A DNA stretch of 64,000 bases from Dactylis glomerata. Taxonomy: Eukaryota > Streptophyta > Magnoliopsida > Poales > Poaceae. A model generated the notes under the pieces. That model saw only the letters and a program-made list of their open reading frames with translations, had not been told where the DNA came from and ran no database searches. The position numbers and the translations under genes are program-made. Where the stretch lies: contig QXEO01001122.1 in NCBI GenBank assembly GCA_007115705.1, positions 186,001-250,000 of the forward strand, in the 5' to 3' direction. This document shows positions 36,101 to 47,086 of the stretch, piece by piece. Each line of letters begins with the position of its first letter. Position 1 is the first letter of the stretch.

Positions 36101-39100
36101 GGCACGAAGAGCATGTTTAGATTGTACCTTATTCTAATGTACTGTGGGAATGATTTGCAAGCATGAAATTTGAATGTGGGACATTTTTTGGGATTATGCA
36201 GATCAGTTATTTAATGATATTTTATGTGATACTTATTCAGGCTAGTGGAAAGCTTCTTGTGCTAGACCTTGTTCTTAAGAAGCTCCATAGGTTAGGTCAT
36301 CGTGTTCTGCTATTTGCTCAGATGACTCAGACGCTGGACATTCTGCAGGTTTTGTTTTCTTGAACCATGCTGGCATAAAATGACTTACTTATCTTATGGT
36401 TACACGTCAGTTCACTGTAAACAATTTCTTTTGCATCACCCCTTAAACAGGATTTCCTAGAACTGCGTGATTACACTTATGAGCGCCTGGATGGTTCAGT
36501 ACGTGCTGAGGAGCGGTTTACGGCAATAAGGAATTTCAGCTCTCAACCTAACAAAGGTGTTGTGGGAGATGACAATAATCGAAGTGGAGCTTTTGTGTTC
36601 ATGATATCAACTAGAGCAGGGGGTGTTGGGCTTAATCTCATTGGTGCTGACACTGTGAGTGTAACTCAAGTCGAAACTAATCAATATCCAGTTCTCTAAT
36701 CTTCAGATTCCAGTGATGGTGTTTATTCAAAATGTGTATTTATTGCCCAGCAGACAGTTCCAGACTAATGATCATTCATTTCCTTTTGAAAACTTTATGC
36801 TTTGATCATTTTATTGCTAATTGAAATGATTGATTGCAGGTTATTTTTTATGAACAAGACTGGAATCCTCAAGCTGACAAACAGGCTTTGCAGCGTACTC
36901 ACCGCATTGGACAGCTGAATCATGTATTATCAATAAATTTGGTGTCACAGCGCACAATTGAAGAGGTCAAAAGTCTTTGCGTGTACTAGTACTTTCTTGA
37001 TTAAGTTGTTCCTGAGTTTCTTCTCTTTCATTTGAAATGGATGCAGGTCATCATGCGAAGAGCAGAGAGAAAACTTAAGCTTAGTCACAATATTTTTGGA
37101 GATGAGAATACAACTGATCAGAAAGGGAAAGATCTGGGAAATGAAGCTAGCGACATGCGTTCGATTATATTTGGCTTACACCAATTTGACCCCGCAGATA
37201 CAGCTGCAGAAACAATCAATGAGGAGACACTGGCAAAGTTGGAATCAATGTCAGAAAATGTTGTCAAGATGCGCACTCATGAACCTTCAGAAAAGGACGG
37301 CAGAGCATTTGAAATCAATCCGAATTCGACTGACGGTATTGGGGCTGTGATTACTAGAGCTTATGATTCTATTAAAATTGATCCCGGGGTTGACGAAGCT
37401 GCATACCTCTCGTGGGTGGAAAAGTTTAAGGAGGCTTCACATTCTATTGAAAATGTCACAGTTGAACTAGATAAGCAAAGATCAGCACCTGAAGAAAAGC
37501 TCTTTAAACGTGAAGCTAATAAGAAAAAAGCTGAAGAAAAGAAACTAGCCAAGTGGAAAGATTTGGGATACGAGACGTTAGCGGTCAAAGATCCTGATAA
37601 CATACCAAATCAGATTATTTCAGACTCAGGATCTGTTCAACTTGTATATGGAGATTGCACTGATCCATCCAAAGTTTGTGCTGCAAAGCCTGCCATTATA
37701 TTCAGGTACAGTACTTTTTCCGGAAAGAAATGTAACTACATTATTTACCAAAGTCCACCAGCCTTGACTAGGAATTTTAATGTGTTAATACAGTATTCCT
37801 AGAAGGCTCTGAGATATCAGATCAGGTTTAAACTGCTTAGTTTGAAATGTGCAATTCGAATTTCTTTGAATTTCTTCCAACATTTCCTAGTTTTTCTGAA
37901 CAACATTTTGTACTGAACAAATCAAATGCTGGTGCAGTTGTGTTGATAATTCTGGGACATGGGGACGCGGAGGAATGTTTGATGCTTTGACAGGTCTCTC
38001 AACACACATTCCGGATGCTTATAAGCGTGCTTCTGAATTTGACGATCTTCACATGGGAGATCTTCACTTGATTCAGCTAGATGGTTGGTTCTTACACTAG
38101 CTGTTTATTTTCACTTCTTTTAGAGAAGCACATCATACTTAAGAGAGTTCTAAAATATTTTCGATACTGCTGTTGTTTTGCTCAAAGTACTGCCCACTGA
38201 TGATGCGCAATTGTCTTCCTTCATCTTCATCCATTAATTGCCGAGCTCACCTTGTCAGGAAAGCTAATGTGAATTAAATTCAAGTCAGTACTATTTCCTC
38301 TAGGAAAATCATCAATCCTGGCGACTAGTTACTAATGGACCATCACAGATTTGGTGTTATGACTGTATTTATATGCATATTTTGAAGTGACAGCCCTTTG
38401 GAGGCATGTTAGTGCTCTATATGTTCTACAATGACAAAATCAGATACTGCAGTGTTGCCATCCGTAATACATCACATAGCAAGTGACCAATTTATCACTT
38501 ATCACCATAGCCAAATTATATGATCCAAGGACAGAATCATGTTCAGTTTATTTTTCATGTGGCTACTCTGGAAGTCCACTAGGTGGTTTACATTGAAAGA
38601 ATAATGATGCAACCCTGCAAAGCTATATCATGACAGCATGCATTTGGTTGACGTTGGATGTATTTGCAGTCAATATGGGAGTGTGCCATAGGCACAAGCA
38701 GGTTATGTTCTTGTAGTAAATCTGAGTGCATTCATTTTTATTCGAATACGAGTTTAGACTATAGTGGTCTGCTTGGTATCTCAAGTCTATTTAAATTTTC
38801 ACTGCTATATTAAAATGTGCCTCTTAAAATAGGCTGTGCATCTATGACCCCCATCTTCTGTTAGTGTATAAATAAATCTTAGTGTGCAGTTACTCCAGCT
38901 GCTTTTTAAGCACTGCATTTGTATCCTATTTGCAGAACTTATATTGGTGTTATAGATCATAGTCCTCTACACCGAGCCCAAATAATTGTATTTCACTGCT
39001 TTGTATCCTCTCTGCAGAAGTCAACTGTAGCAGGAGTTTGGATGCACCTCTATGGGTGGCACTAGCTGTTGTCCAGTCTTATAGTCCGAAGCGTAAAATT

Positions 39101-39789
39101 CCAAGAAGTGGAATCTCAATATCCGATTTGGAGCTGTGTTTATCAAAGGCGGCCTTCTCAGCTGCTCAGCGTTCTGGTATCAATCCCTTCTTGGCTTATC
39201 GACGCATTAGAAACTTGGAGTGTATCTTTAAATCTTAACATTAGAAGCTATCTTGTGTTTTCATCCATTCACGTTTCAATTACATGTTCAATAGTTTGAA
39301 TGATTACTTCGTAGCAGGAGTGTTAAACCATCATCATAGAATCCTGTTATAAATTGTTTGTGGAGTGAATTTAGTTCGGTTCTCAAACCAGCTCGATTCA
39401 GTATCTCATGAGGTGTGTGCCTAGTGGTGATAATAGACTAATGCTTTTTTAGAGAGACTAATAGTTTCAACATATTTGTCCAATGCGATTTATTTTAGCT
39501 AATTCATCAGTCTCACTTTGATCCGTTTCCACCTGAAGCGAGTATCCACATGCCCCGGATTGGTCAGCAAAGTGGCTCACAGCGATCAGAGTGGTATACC
39601 ATTGAACGCCTGCTCAGGAAATACTCATCACTTCATGGCATCGACATCTTTGTGTATGCAACAGACTTCACTTCAATCTTGCTAGTAAATTTTCATTGGT
39701 AAATACTTGCTAACAATTATTCATCACGGTTTTCTGGTAACAGGTACTACTTCAGGCGATCACCCAAGCAACAGCCAGATTCAGATTAA
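33121..39789 (+). CDS. CHR10: SNF2-family ATPase with macro domain (ALC1/CHR10 type), 17 exons
   Basis: Exons: 33121-33316, 33485-33492, 33614-33692, 33794-33960, 34175-34300, 34380-34560, 35140-35275, 35356-35473, 35988-36077, 36241-36348, 36451-36654, 36840-36965, 37047-37705, 37938-38083, 39018-39176, 39539-39653, 39744-39789. All junctions are GT..AG and the sum, 2,664 bases, gives 887 residues. Motifs: DEMGLGKT (Walker A, about 67-74), DEAQ (182-185), LLTGTPIQNNLSELW, STRAGGVGLNL and HRIGQ, then a charged linker (KKKAEEKKLAKW) and a macro domain from about 713 (VYGDCTDPS, GTWGRGGMFDAL) to the end. ALC1-type remodellers slide nucleosomes and use the macro domain to bind poly-ADP-ribose at DNA damage. 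The protein matches Arabidopsis CHR10 as I remember it. It appears intact and functional; the 8-base second exon is notable. Confidence 0.93.
33485..33492 (+). other. 8-nucleotide micro-exon of the SNF2 gene
   Basis: TTGCAG-GAGATGAG-GTGAGC: eight bases between a consensus acceptor and donor. They are needed to read LLG-DEMGLGKT across exons 1-3, completing the Gly codon and supplying Asp-Glu just before the Walker A glycines. Skipping it would shift the frame. Confidence 0.85.
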
Positions 39790-39989
39790 ATACATATCCA
39801 TTTTATAACTCAACCTAGCTGTGTGTAGCCGTTTAGGGATGTACGTGCTGTAATGTGGCCAATAGAAGAAGAATCAGGAATTGTGGATGTAACATGTAAC
39901 TTTTGCTTTCCCTGTAGCCCGATGGACTATGGATAGCTGAACCGAATTAACTTACTACGCTGTTCTATCAAATTGTAGAATGAATGGGT

Positions 39990-40910
39990 GTCTCAAGACG
40001 TATCTTGTATATATGATATGAGAACTATTGGAACTTTTAACTTCGATGTGCAGCCGTTGTTCTTTCTCTGTAATACAACATTTATCTTTTATTTCCTCTG
40101 AAGTCTCACCATATATATATCATATGAAGCCTCAACATTCAGGTCATAACAATTGTTATATGTTGTATCTTGTATTGATGATGCGTTTTGCAAGCTAATC
40201 CCTGTTTACATCCTTTTCAGGTGAGGTAGGAATATGATACTGACAGTGCTGCCGTAGGTGGATCCAGACCAATGTGCGATGCTATGATGATGAGGCAAAC
40301 AAACAAAGCCAAACAACAAAAAATGCTTCTTGTTGCATATCTGATGACTTGGCTTTTATGCTGTTTCAGGTTACAACTGCTTATTCGAGCGATGCAAATT
40401 ACGTGGCGAGAAACATGAGGTACCTAACTATTTATCCATTAATTTTTCAGTTAGACTTTGTAGCCAGTCTTTTTTGTTTCATATTAAATACCCAGTAAAA
40501 AATGCTGGTTGTTTTATTTATCGTCCCTATTGCTACACCGTATGTATCGTGCTGCTAGTTATGTTCCATCTCTGGCCTTGCTAGTGCAATCTCCGTGCAT
40601 ACTGATCTACTTGTTCATGCTAGCTAGATATTCAATTGATTGAAACGCACATGCATGTATCACCGGTCGCGACAGCACAATACCAGCCTTTGTCAAGGAC
40701 AACATGCCAATGGATGGGTTGCACTAGCTTCTGGTGACTGCATAGTTAGCTTTACCAAGTAGGTTTTCAGGTGATTTCATAGAAAATATCTGCAACTTGA
40801 CAGCCGAAACCAATTAGGTTTTCAGGTGATTTCGTAGAAAATATGTGCTCAGCCATTATGTCACTCTACTCTATAGGTTACTATTGCAACTTCATCTTAG
40901 ATGTGCTAAG
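39990..40910. other. Intergenic DNA downstream of the SNF2 gene
   Basis: It contains the probable 3' untranslated tail of the SNF2 gene up to about 40080 and then unassigned sequence. TTAGGTTTTCAGGTGATTTC occurs twice, near 40759 and 40816 (short direct repeats). No gene recognised. Confidence 0.4.
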
Positions 40911-40917
40911 CTATGTG

Positions 40918-41012
40918 CTCCCCCCGTCCCATAATATAAGATGTTATTACAATTTACAACCAATATATCCATATTGGTTGTAATGGCATCTTATATTCCT
41001 ATACGGTGGGAG
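40918..41012. mobile_element. Stowaway MITE, 95 bp
   Basis: It begins CTCCCCCCGTCCCATAATAT and ends CTATACGGTGGGAG, with a central near-palindrome (ACCAATATATCCATATTGGT). TA follows the right end. Confidence 0.8.
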
Positions 41013-41306
41013 TACATGCAATTGCTGATAACTTTGCACCTTATGGACAAAGCAGTACCATTGTTCAGTGGAACATGGATTTGCTAATAATGTGATCAGA
41101 CCCAAAGCTCTAGTCTCCCCGGAACAGGAACACACAGCTCTCACGCTATCATTCACCCATGAACGGATTGGAGCCCTTTATTTCCAGGTTTTCTGGTGCA
41201 CAAAACAGATGCTAATTTTAGGGAAATAAAACATACAGTGCGTGACACAAATTAAGATAGATGACCAAATGATGGGCTCCAGGCTGACGAGATTATAGAT
41301 AGGCTC

Positions 41307-41868
41307 TTAATGGGATCCACCATCCCCGTAACCCGACCCACCCCCTCCACCGTTACCGGCTACATCATTTTGGCCATTACTAGCGCCAGTACCTTGGCCA
41401 GCAGCAGTAGCGCCTGCAGCACTCCCATATGGCCCGCCATTGTCATAGTAGCCAGATCCGTTGCCGGAGCCTAAACCAGCACCATGGCCACTAGATCCTG
41501 AGCTGCCATCACCTCCGGCATTTGCGTAAACGCTGTCATTCCGAAACCTTGCGAGACTCAAAAGTATGAGTTGAGCCTTGGCGGATCCTGAGCCGGAACC
41601 AGATCCGCTGCCTCCAGACTTCCTCAGCCCAAGCCGCTGCCTCCGGCCCGGCACCTACATGGGCATATTCCGGGTGAGGCCTGCTAGTATCACCTGACCC
41701 AGTGCCACCACCAGCCCCTGACCCGCCGCCATCTCTACTTCTGGTACGCTCGCCTCCCCCCTGACCTTGCCCGCTGGCAGTGGACAATCTAGCTACCCTT
41801 GCGACATGGGACAGACAAAGGTTTACTAGGACAACAAAACCAAGTGCTACAAGTTTGGTCGTAGCCAT
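41307..41868 (-). pseudogene. Secreted glycine-rich protein gene, frameshifted
   Basis: It starts at ATG 41868 with MATTKLVALGFVVLVNLCLS, a typical signal peptide, followed by the N terminus of a grass cell-wall glycine-rich protein. In the starting frame glycine-rich sequence ends near residue 70 and the frame turns into W/R-rich nonsense, stopping at 41536. From about 41625 the neighbouring frame carries GSGSGSGSGSAKAQ, NDSVYANAGGDG and a Gly/Ser/Tyr-rich tail to a stop at 41307. A single indel near 41650 would explain this, though the AKAQLILLSLARFR stretch in the second frame suggests a second pair of indels. If translated it would be a truncated wall protein. An intron is unlikely for this family. 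Confidence 0.65.
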
Positions 41869-41999
41869 TTCTGGTGGAGCGCTGCTATGCAAAAGACGGT
41901 ACGCGTATGATTTTCGTACGACACTGCCGATCTAGTCGTCCATGCATTAGATTGAACGGCACCATACCATTCTATCAACTATCGTACATAGTTCGGCCA

Positions 42000-43523
42000 G
42001 GAAATTGTCGTACACAGAGTAGTTTTGTTTCTGGTGAAGGGTGAAGTGAATACTGGGGTGAATGACAGCTAAAGATTTATGAATACTGGAGTAGTCAGAG
42101 TGTTCTATGCACGTTCATGCACTGTTATGACCAGTTATAACCAATGCATTTGATCGATGTCATAGTTTTGAGTCCACAATTAATGCAGGGTCGATCAGTG
42201 ACCTCGTAGCTTGTGAGGGAAATATGTTTACGGCAGGATGGTATCTGGTTCAGGTTTGACTTTAAGCTGTTCTATTCTGCCAACAAGAACATACTACATA
42301 CAAGTACAAGCATGCTTACCATTGGCACGCAAGCGGGAGTATCTTTGTAAAACAAGTGAAACATTTATTTATGCTACCCAATCCTTTACAAAAATAAAAT
42401 TATACAAATAAACCTGAACTATTTATGAAACCAACTGTTATCCAGTACTCAATACCAACAAGAATGCCAAATACGAGGGGTTAAGGGTTGATCTATCCCA
42501 CTGGCTAGGTTTTCCATCATTTTGTCTGCTGTGTCAATGGAGACATTCCATTAATCTGCTATTCCATCTTCGGTTTGGCTACACCGACAGATGCTAATCA
42601 TTTTTGCACATCTCACTCTCCTAAAAGTAGAGCTTTCTTCAGTCTAAGGTGTTTGCGTATATGTGAAATTTGTTTGAGATTGTAGAACTTGATGGCTTAG
42701 CAATAAGGGAACTCAGAACTTAATGTTATGTAGATCAGCTAAGTTGCATAAAATATGCACAGTTTAAGGGTTAAATTTGAGATACTCCGCGATGCGGTAC
42801 TAGAAACCAAAACATAATTTTACACCTAGTATAATCTCTAGTAAAAATAGACCAAATATATATAAGATTCCATGAAAAGGAAAACTAGTATTTTAGCTCT
42901 CACTTGCCTTAATTGTACTGCTGAGATCCACACCTTGATGACTTTTCTATTTTGAGCCCTCACTGGATGATTTACCTGAATCACGTAGTCTACACCCATG
43001 TGTGTCATGTTGCTTAGCACGAATCTCAATGTAGCATTAATTATAACTTGGCTTCAAATTAAATTAAATTAAGGTTGGCAATCTCAATCTGCTTCATTGT
43101 GTGCTATGTAGCATTTGATTAGCCAGCCTGCTATATATCTACAGTGGAGTACCTCGATGACTTGGTCAAATCTTCATTAGTTTTTCTTAAGTCAACACAC
43201 AACCAAGTGATATGTTTTGCTTCAGTAACTAGCACGTATTCATTGGATTGATTAGCGAGTAGATCCTCCAAGTTTTTCTTAAGCAACATGTTTTGCTTCA
43301 GTGACATACCGACTGCATCATTTTAGAAAGATTCCATCTGTGCATTGTTACCGCAATTACAGTATTTTACACACATAATACACAAGATCACGAGGAATTT
43401 TACAAGTATTAAGGTTTTCCGGTAGGGGTCAGGGCCTCAGGGGAGTAGTTTTGTAAATTTAGACCCACGGTATACATACATCGGAGTAAATCTAGCGGTT
43501 TTGCTTAGCAAACCTCGAGATAT
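42000..43523. other. Intergenic DNA left of the LINE
   Basis: AT-rich, with no sustained ORF and no recognised element ends. Confidence 0.5.
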
Positions 43524-44908
43524 ACAAGGAAGCTATCGAGCTAGCTGTGGTCGGATGTGTGGAAAGCTATTACCTGCTTTATTAAATGACGTCTCGCTCT
43601 CGAGACGCGGTCTCTGGCGACTCGGGCGCCCTCGCCCCTGTCTCCGGCGAGGTCGCTGCCACTGTTCCTCCGACCGGCCACTCATCTCCACTGTTTCCCA
43701 GTACTGTTCGAGCGATCGGGAGCGGGGCCCGAAGGCTGAGGTATCTCTCTCATCGAGTTATCCCCTCTCCACGAACCCCTCACTCCAACCCTAGAACCCA
43801 CCGGAGCAGTAAAGCCATCTCACCTTCGTTGGAGGCGATCCGAAGCCCCTGCCGACCATTTGCGCTGGAGTTGGAAGATGAGACACTGGTTCCTCGTTCC
43901 TCCCACTCTGGGGGGAAGAGAACTGGAACAGGGAGCTGCAGCGCTAATGGATTTGGCGGGCGAAGAGATCAGGCCGTCGCGCGAGATGGAGTTACCCCGC
44001 TGCGGTGGAGATCTACTCCGGATGGGGGCGGATTGCAGGAGGAGGGGGATGGAGTTGGTGATTGCGAGGGACGGGGATTTCAAATTCCTGTACCTTACAG
44101 AGATCAAGGCGGAGAAGATGGCGGAATTCAGAGCGCGGGCGCTGGCAAGCAGGCAGCAGCTGCCCCGTTCAGAGGTGCTGGAGTTCATGAGGGACGGAAA
44201 TTCGTCAGTGGTGTTCGTCAGGTATGTGTCCGTGGAGAGATTATCAAGCCTGTTGCTGGCGGCGAGATCGCACCCGATTCCGATGATTGGCTTGCCAGTG
44301 ACGCCGATCCCAGGAGTTGCGGGATTGCATCTCCCAGGCTGCAGTCGGCGGTGAAAGAGGTGCAGATCGGTGAGCATGTTCTTCCTTTAGCTTTTCATAC
44401 TCCACCCACTGTTCTGAGGCGGCATCGGGTTGCCTGCACTCCGGATCTGCGTCAGTTGATGGTGAGGGAGAATGGCTGCAATTGGGAAGGTGAAGAGGAT
44501 GATCTGTATGGATTGGGACCAGTCGAGGTTGCTGAGGAGTTTGCTGCAGATTGCGGACTGAAGAATTCAGGCTTGCAGTGTGGGCAGGTTTCAGTTAACA
44601 GTTTGGGGGGAATGAAGCAGCCGTTGTTGGCGGGGTTTGAAAATACGCTTTCGTGTCGAGATGGTGGGTCTGTGGTGGTTGTTAAGGCCTCGAAAGCTCC
44701 GGAGGGGGCAGGTGTCCAGTTTCCCCGAAACCCTCGGGTCCTGGTCTGGATCCGCCGAGATTTGTTCATCGCCCGGCGGTTCCGAGCAGCCGACTGCTTC
44801 CCCATCAGAGAAGACGAGAGACTACCTTTCCCAAAATCCTTCAGATTCTCGAGAGACTGGTGGAGTTGGAGGGAAGGTGGTAGAGAAATTTGTCATCAGA
44901 TCCTGCAG

Positions 44909-47086
44909 ATGGCGCCTGGAGGTCGAGGTGGGTATAAGAGACCTGGGGGGAGAGGTGCTCAAGCTGATGGGGGTGTCAAACCTCCACAGAAAGTACAACT
45001 TCCGCAGGTACCTGTCTCGTCTCAAGCTGGGAGTGATTTTAGTCAGGGTCAGAGTCTGAATCCTCAGCAGCAGGCTGGGCAAGGGGTGCAAGGGGGGCAA
45101 GGTGAGTTTTGTGGTTTTCCACAGATGTGGGGAAACCCCAACTTCCAGCAATTTGGATGGCAGCCTCCCTTCCCAATGCAGTTTCTGCCGCAGATGATGC
45201 AAGGTAACCAGATGCAGTTCCAAAATTTCCCTGCACAGCAATTCCCTGGGTTTGCTGAGATGCAAGGGGGAAACAAACCAGGAAGCAATCCTTCAACTGC
45301 AAAAGGTCAAACCCAAGATGATAGTCACAGTGGGTCTACCCCTGTGGTTCAGGAAAAGGGAAAAGAGCAACAACAGATGAAGAAGCCTTTCTTTGCTGGT
45401 AATGGACTAACTTTTGATCAAAAGTTCAAAGATGTGATATGTTACAACTGTGGTGAGCCATGTCATTATGTGGGGATGTGTCCTAGGCCAAAAAAGTGTT
45501 TCATATGTGGCAGTCAAATGCACCACATGGACAAGTGTCTTGAATGGTACAGACCTATGCCAATGGCACAGTTCTATGGGAGTGCTTCCTCTGGTTTGGT
45601 CTTCTTTCATGTGGAGGTGGACAAGCCAGCTGCCGTGGCTTGGCTAAATATGGACAATGTGGGTATTGCAATTGTAGATGGGGAAATAACTATGGAGGAA
45701 TTGAAGCAGAATTTCAGTGACATATGGAAGACCAATTGGCCATGGCAGATGAGAAGGCTTGATGAAAAAAGGTTCCTGGTCAGGTTCCCTCCTGGCAAAA
45801 AGATCAAAGATCTTGTGAGCTTTCCCTCTATCAACCTCAAGAAAAAAGGTGTATCTGTGTCTTTCATGGACTGGAATGGTGATATCCCTGCCTACTCTGA
45901 GATGGAGGAAGTTTGGGTAAGAGTGGAGGGAATCCCTCCTAAATATCTGTCTTGGAGGGTGATGATGAGGGTGGCCACTGCTTTGGGGATTCCAATTGAT
46001 GTGGACTGGCATGAGATATTCAGAAGCTTCTACAAGGTGCTTAGGATTAAGGTTGCTGTAAGAGATGCAACCAAAATTCCTGGCAACAGACTTATGGAGT
46101 TTGGGGGAAGAAACTTCATGCTGTCACTAGTTGTGGTTCAAGACTCAGTTGGTGAGGGTGGCAATGATGATGGTAATGACCCAGATAACAATCAAGAGGA
46201 TGATAACCTGGAAGAGGCTATGGGCAGAGATGATGATTTGCCTAATGATGGTGGAAAAAAGACTCCCAGGACATCTCCTGCTCCTGGAGGTTCTGGACAG
46301 AGGAAAGTATGTGGAGATTTTCTTACAGCTTGCACAAGCCAGTTAAGTGGGGAAAACAGAGTGAAGAGCAAGATTATGGGGACACCTGTGAGGCAGTATA
46401 AGTTAAGCAGAGATGACAGGTTTAAAGCACATGAGGAAAATATTGGTGTGCAACTGTTGTCTCAGTTTGACAGTGAAGCAGACGATGATGATGGTGAAGA
46501 GGAAGTAGCTCTGGAGATGACTTCTGTGGAGCAGATCATTGAGGAGAAAAGGAAAACTAAGGGAACTGATAACAAGTGGGGTCCTGTTATGGCTACAAGG
46601 ATGAGTAGCCGGATTGTTCATGATGGGAAATCTATAATTGAGAAGGCCAAAGAATTAAAGAAGAATAAGAACCTGGAGATCCCAAAAGGTATGCCTCATG
46701 GCTATAAAAATTCTTTTGCTGTATTAGACAACTTATGTCTGATGAGCAAAGCGAGTGATGCTGGTATCTTGTTAGGATCTGATAAAATTATGATTGACAA
46801 GAACATTGATGCTATTAAGCATCTAGAAAAAGATAGGTTGGTTGGTTTTAGGGAAGAAAACCCTGATATGTTTTTACCTGCTAATCTTGACATTAGTCAA
46901 GATATGTTAGATAAAGATGAAGACCAGGATTCACCTGATGGTGTCTCTTCTGGTACTCATCAAATTGATTATGATGAAGAGATTTCCCCATGGGTGGAAG
47001 TCTTTTCTAAAAGAAGTAGTAGTAAGAGGAAATTAATTTTTAGATCTAATGGTAGTAGGCCTTATAGCGAACATAAGAGGTCTTAA
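44909..47086 (+). CDS. LINE ORF1 protein, gag-like with CCHC knuckles
   Basis: The frame is open from 43586, but I place the start at ATG 44909 (MAPGGRGGYKRPGGRG; good context CAGATGG), because upstream residues look like translated 5' UTR. The 725-residue protein has a Gly/Arg and Gln-rich N terminus and two zinc knuckles at about residues 177-210 (CYNCGEPCHYVGMC, CFICGSQMHHMDKC). A conserved LINE-type domain follows (DFLVRFPPGK-like FLVRFPPGKKIKD, VSFMDWNGDIPA, MEEVWVRVEGIPP), then an acidic C-terminal region (DDDDGEEEVALE). It should bind the element's RNA and form the ribonucleoprotein with ORF2p. It overlaps the start of ORF2 by 38 bases. The alternative is the full 1,166-residue frame. 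Confidence 0.85.
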   Translation: MAPGGRGGYKRPGGRGAQADGGVKPPQKVQLPQVPVSSQAGSDFSQGQSLNPQQQAGQGVQGGQGEFCGFPQMWGNPNFQQFGWQPPFPMQFLPQMMQGNQMQFQNFPAQQFPGFAEMQGGNKPGSNPSTAKGQTQDDSHSGSTPVVQEKGKEQQQMKKPFFAGNGLTFDQKFKDVICYNCGEPCHYVGMCPRPKKCFICGSQMHHMDKCLEWYRPMPMAQFYGSASSGLVFFHVEVDKPAAVAWLNMDNVGIAIVDGEITMEELKQNFSDIWKTNWPWQMRRLDEKRFLVRFPPGKKIKDLVSFPSINLKKKGVSVSFMDWNGDIPAYSEMEEVWVRVEGIPPKYLSWRVMMRVATALGIPIDVDWHEIFRSFYKVLRIKVAVRDATKIPGNRLMEFGGRNFMLSLVVVQDSVGEGGNDDGNDPDNNQEDDNLEEAMGRDDDLPNDGGKKTPRTSPAPGGSGQRKVCGDFLTACTSQLSGENRVKSKIMGTPVRQYKLSRDDRFKAHEENIGVQLLSQFDSEADDDDGEEEVALEMTSVEQIIEEKRKTKGTDNKWGPVMATRMSSRIVHDGKSIIEKAKELKKNKNLEIPKGMPHGYKNSFAVLDNLCLMSKASDAGILLGSDKIMIDKNIDAIKHLEKDRLVGFREENPDMFLPANLDISQDMLDKDEDQDSPDGVSSGTHQIDYDEEISPWVEVFSKRSSSKRKLIFRSNGSRPYSEHKRS

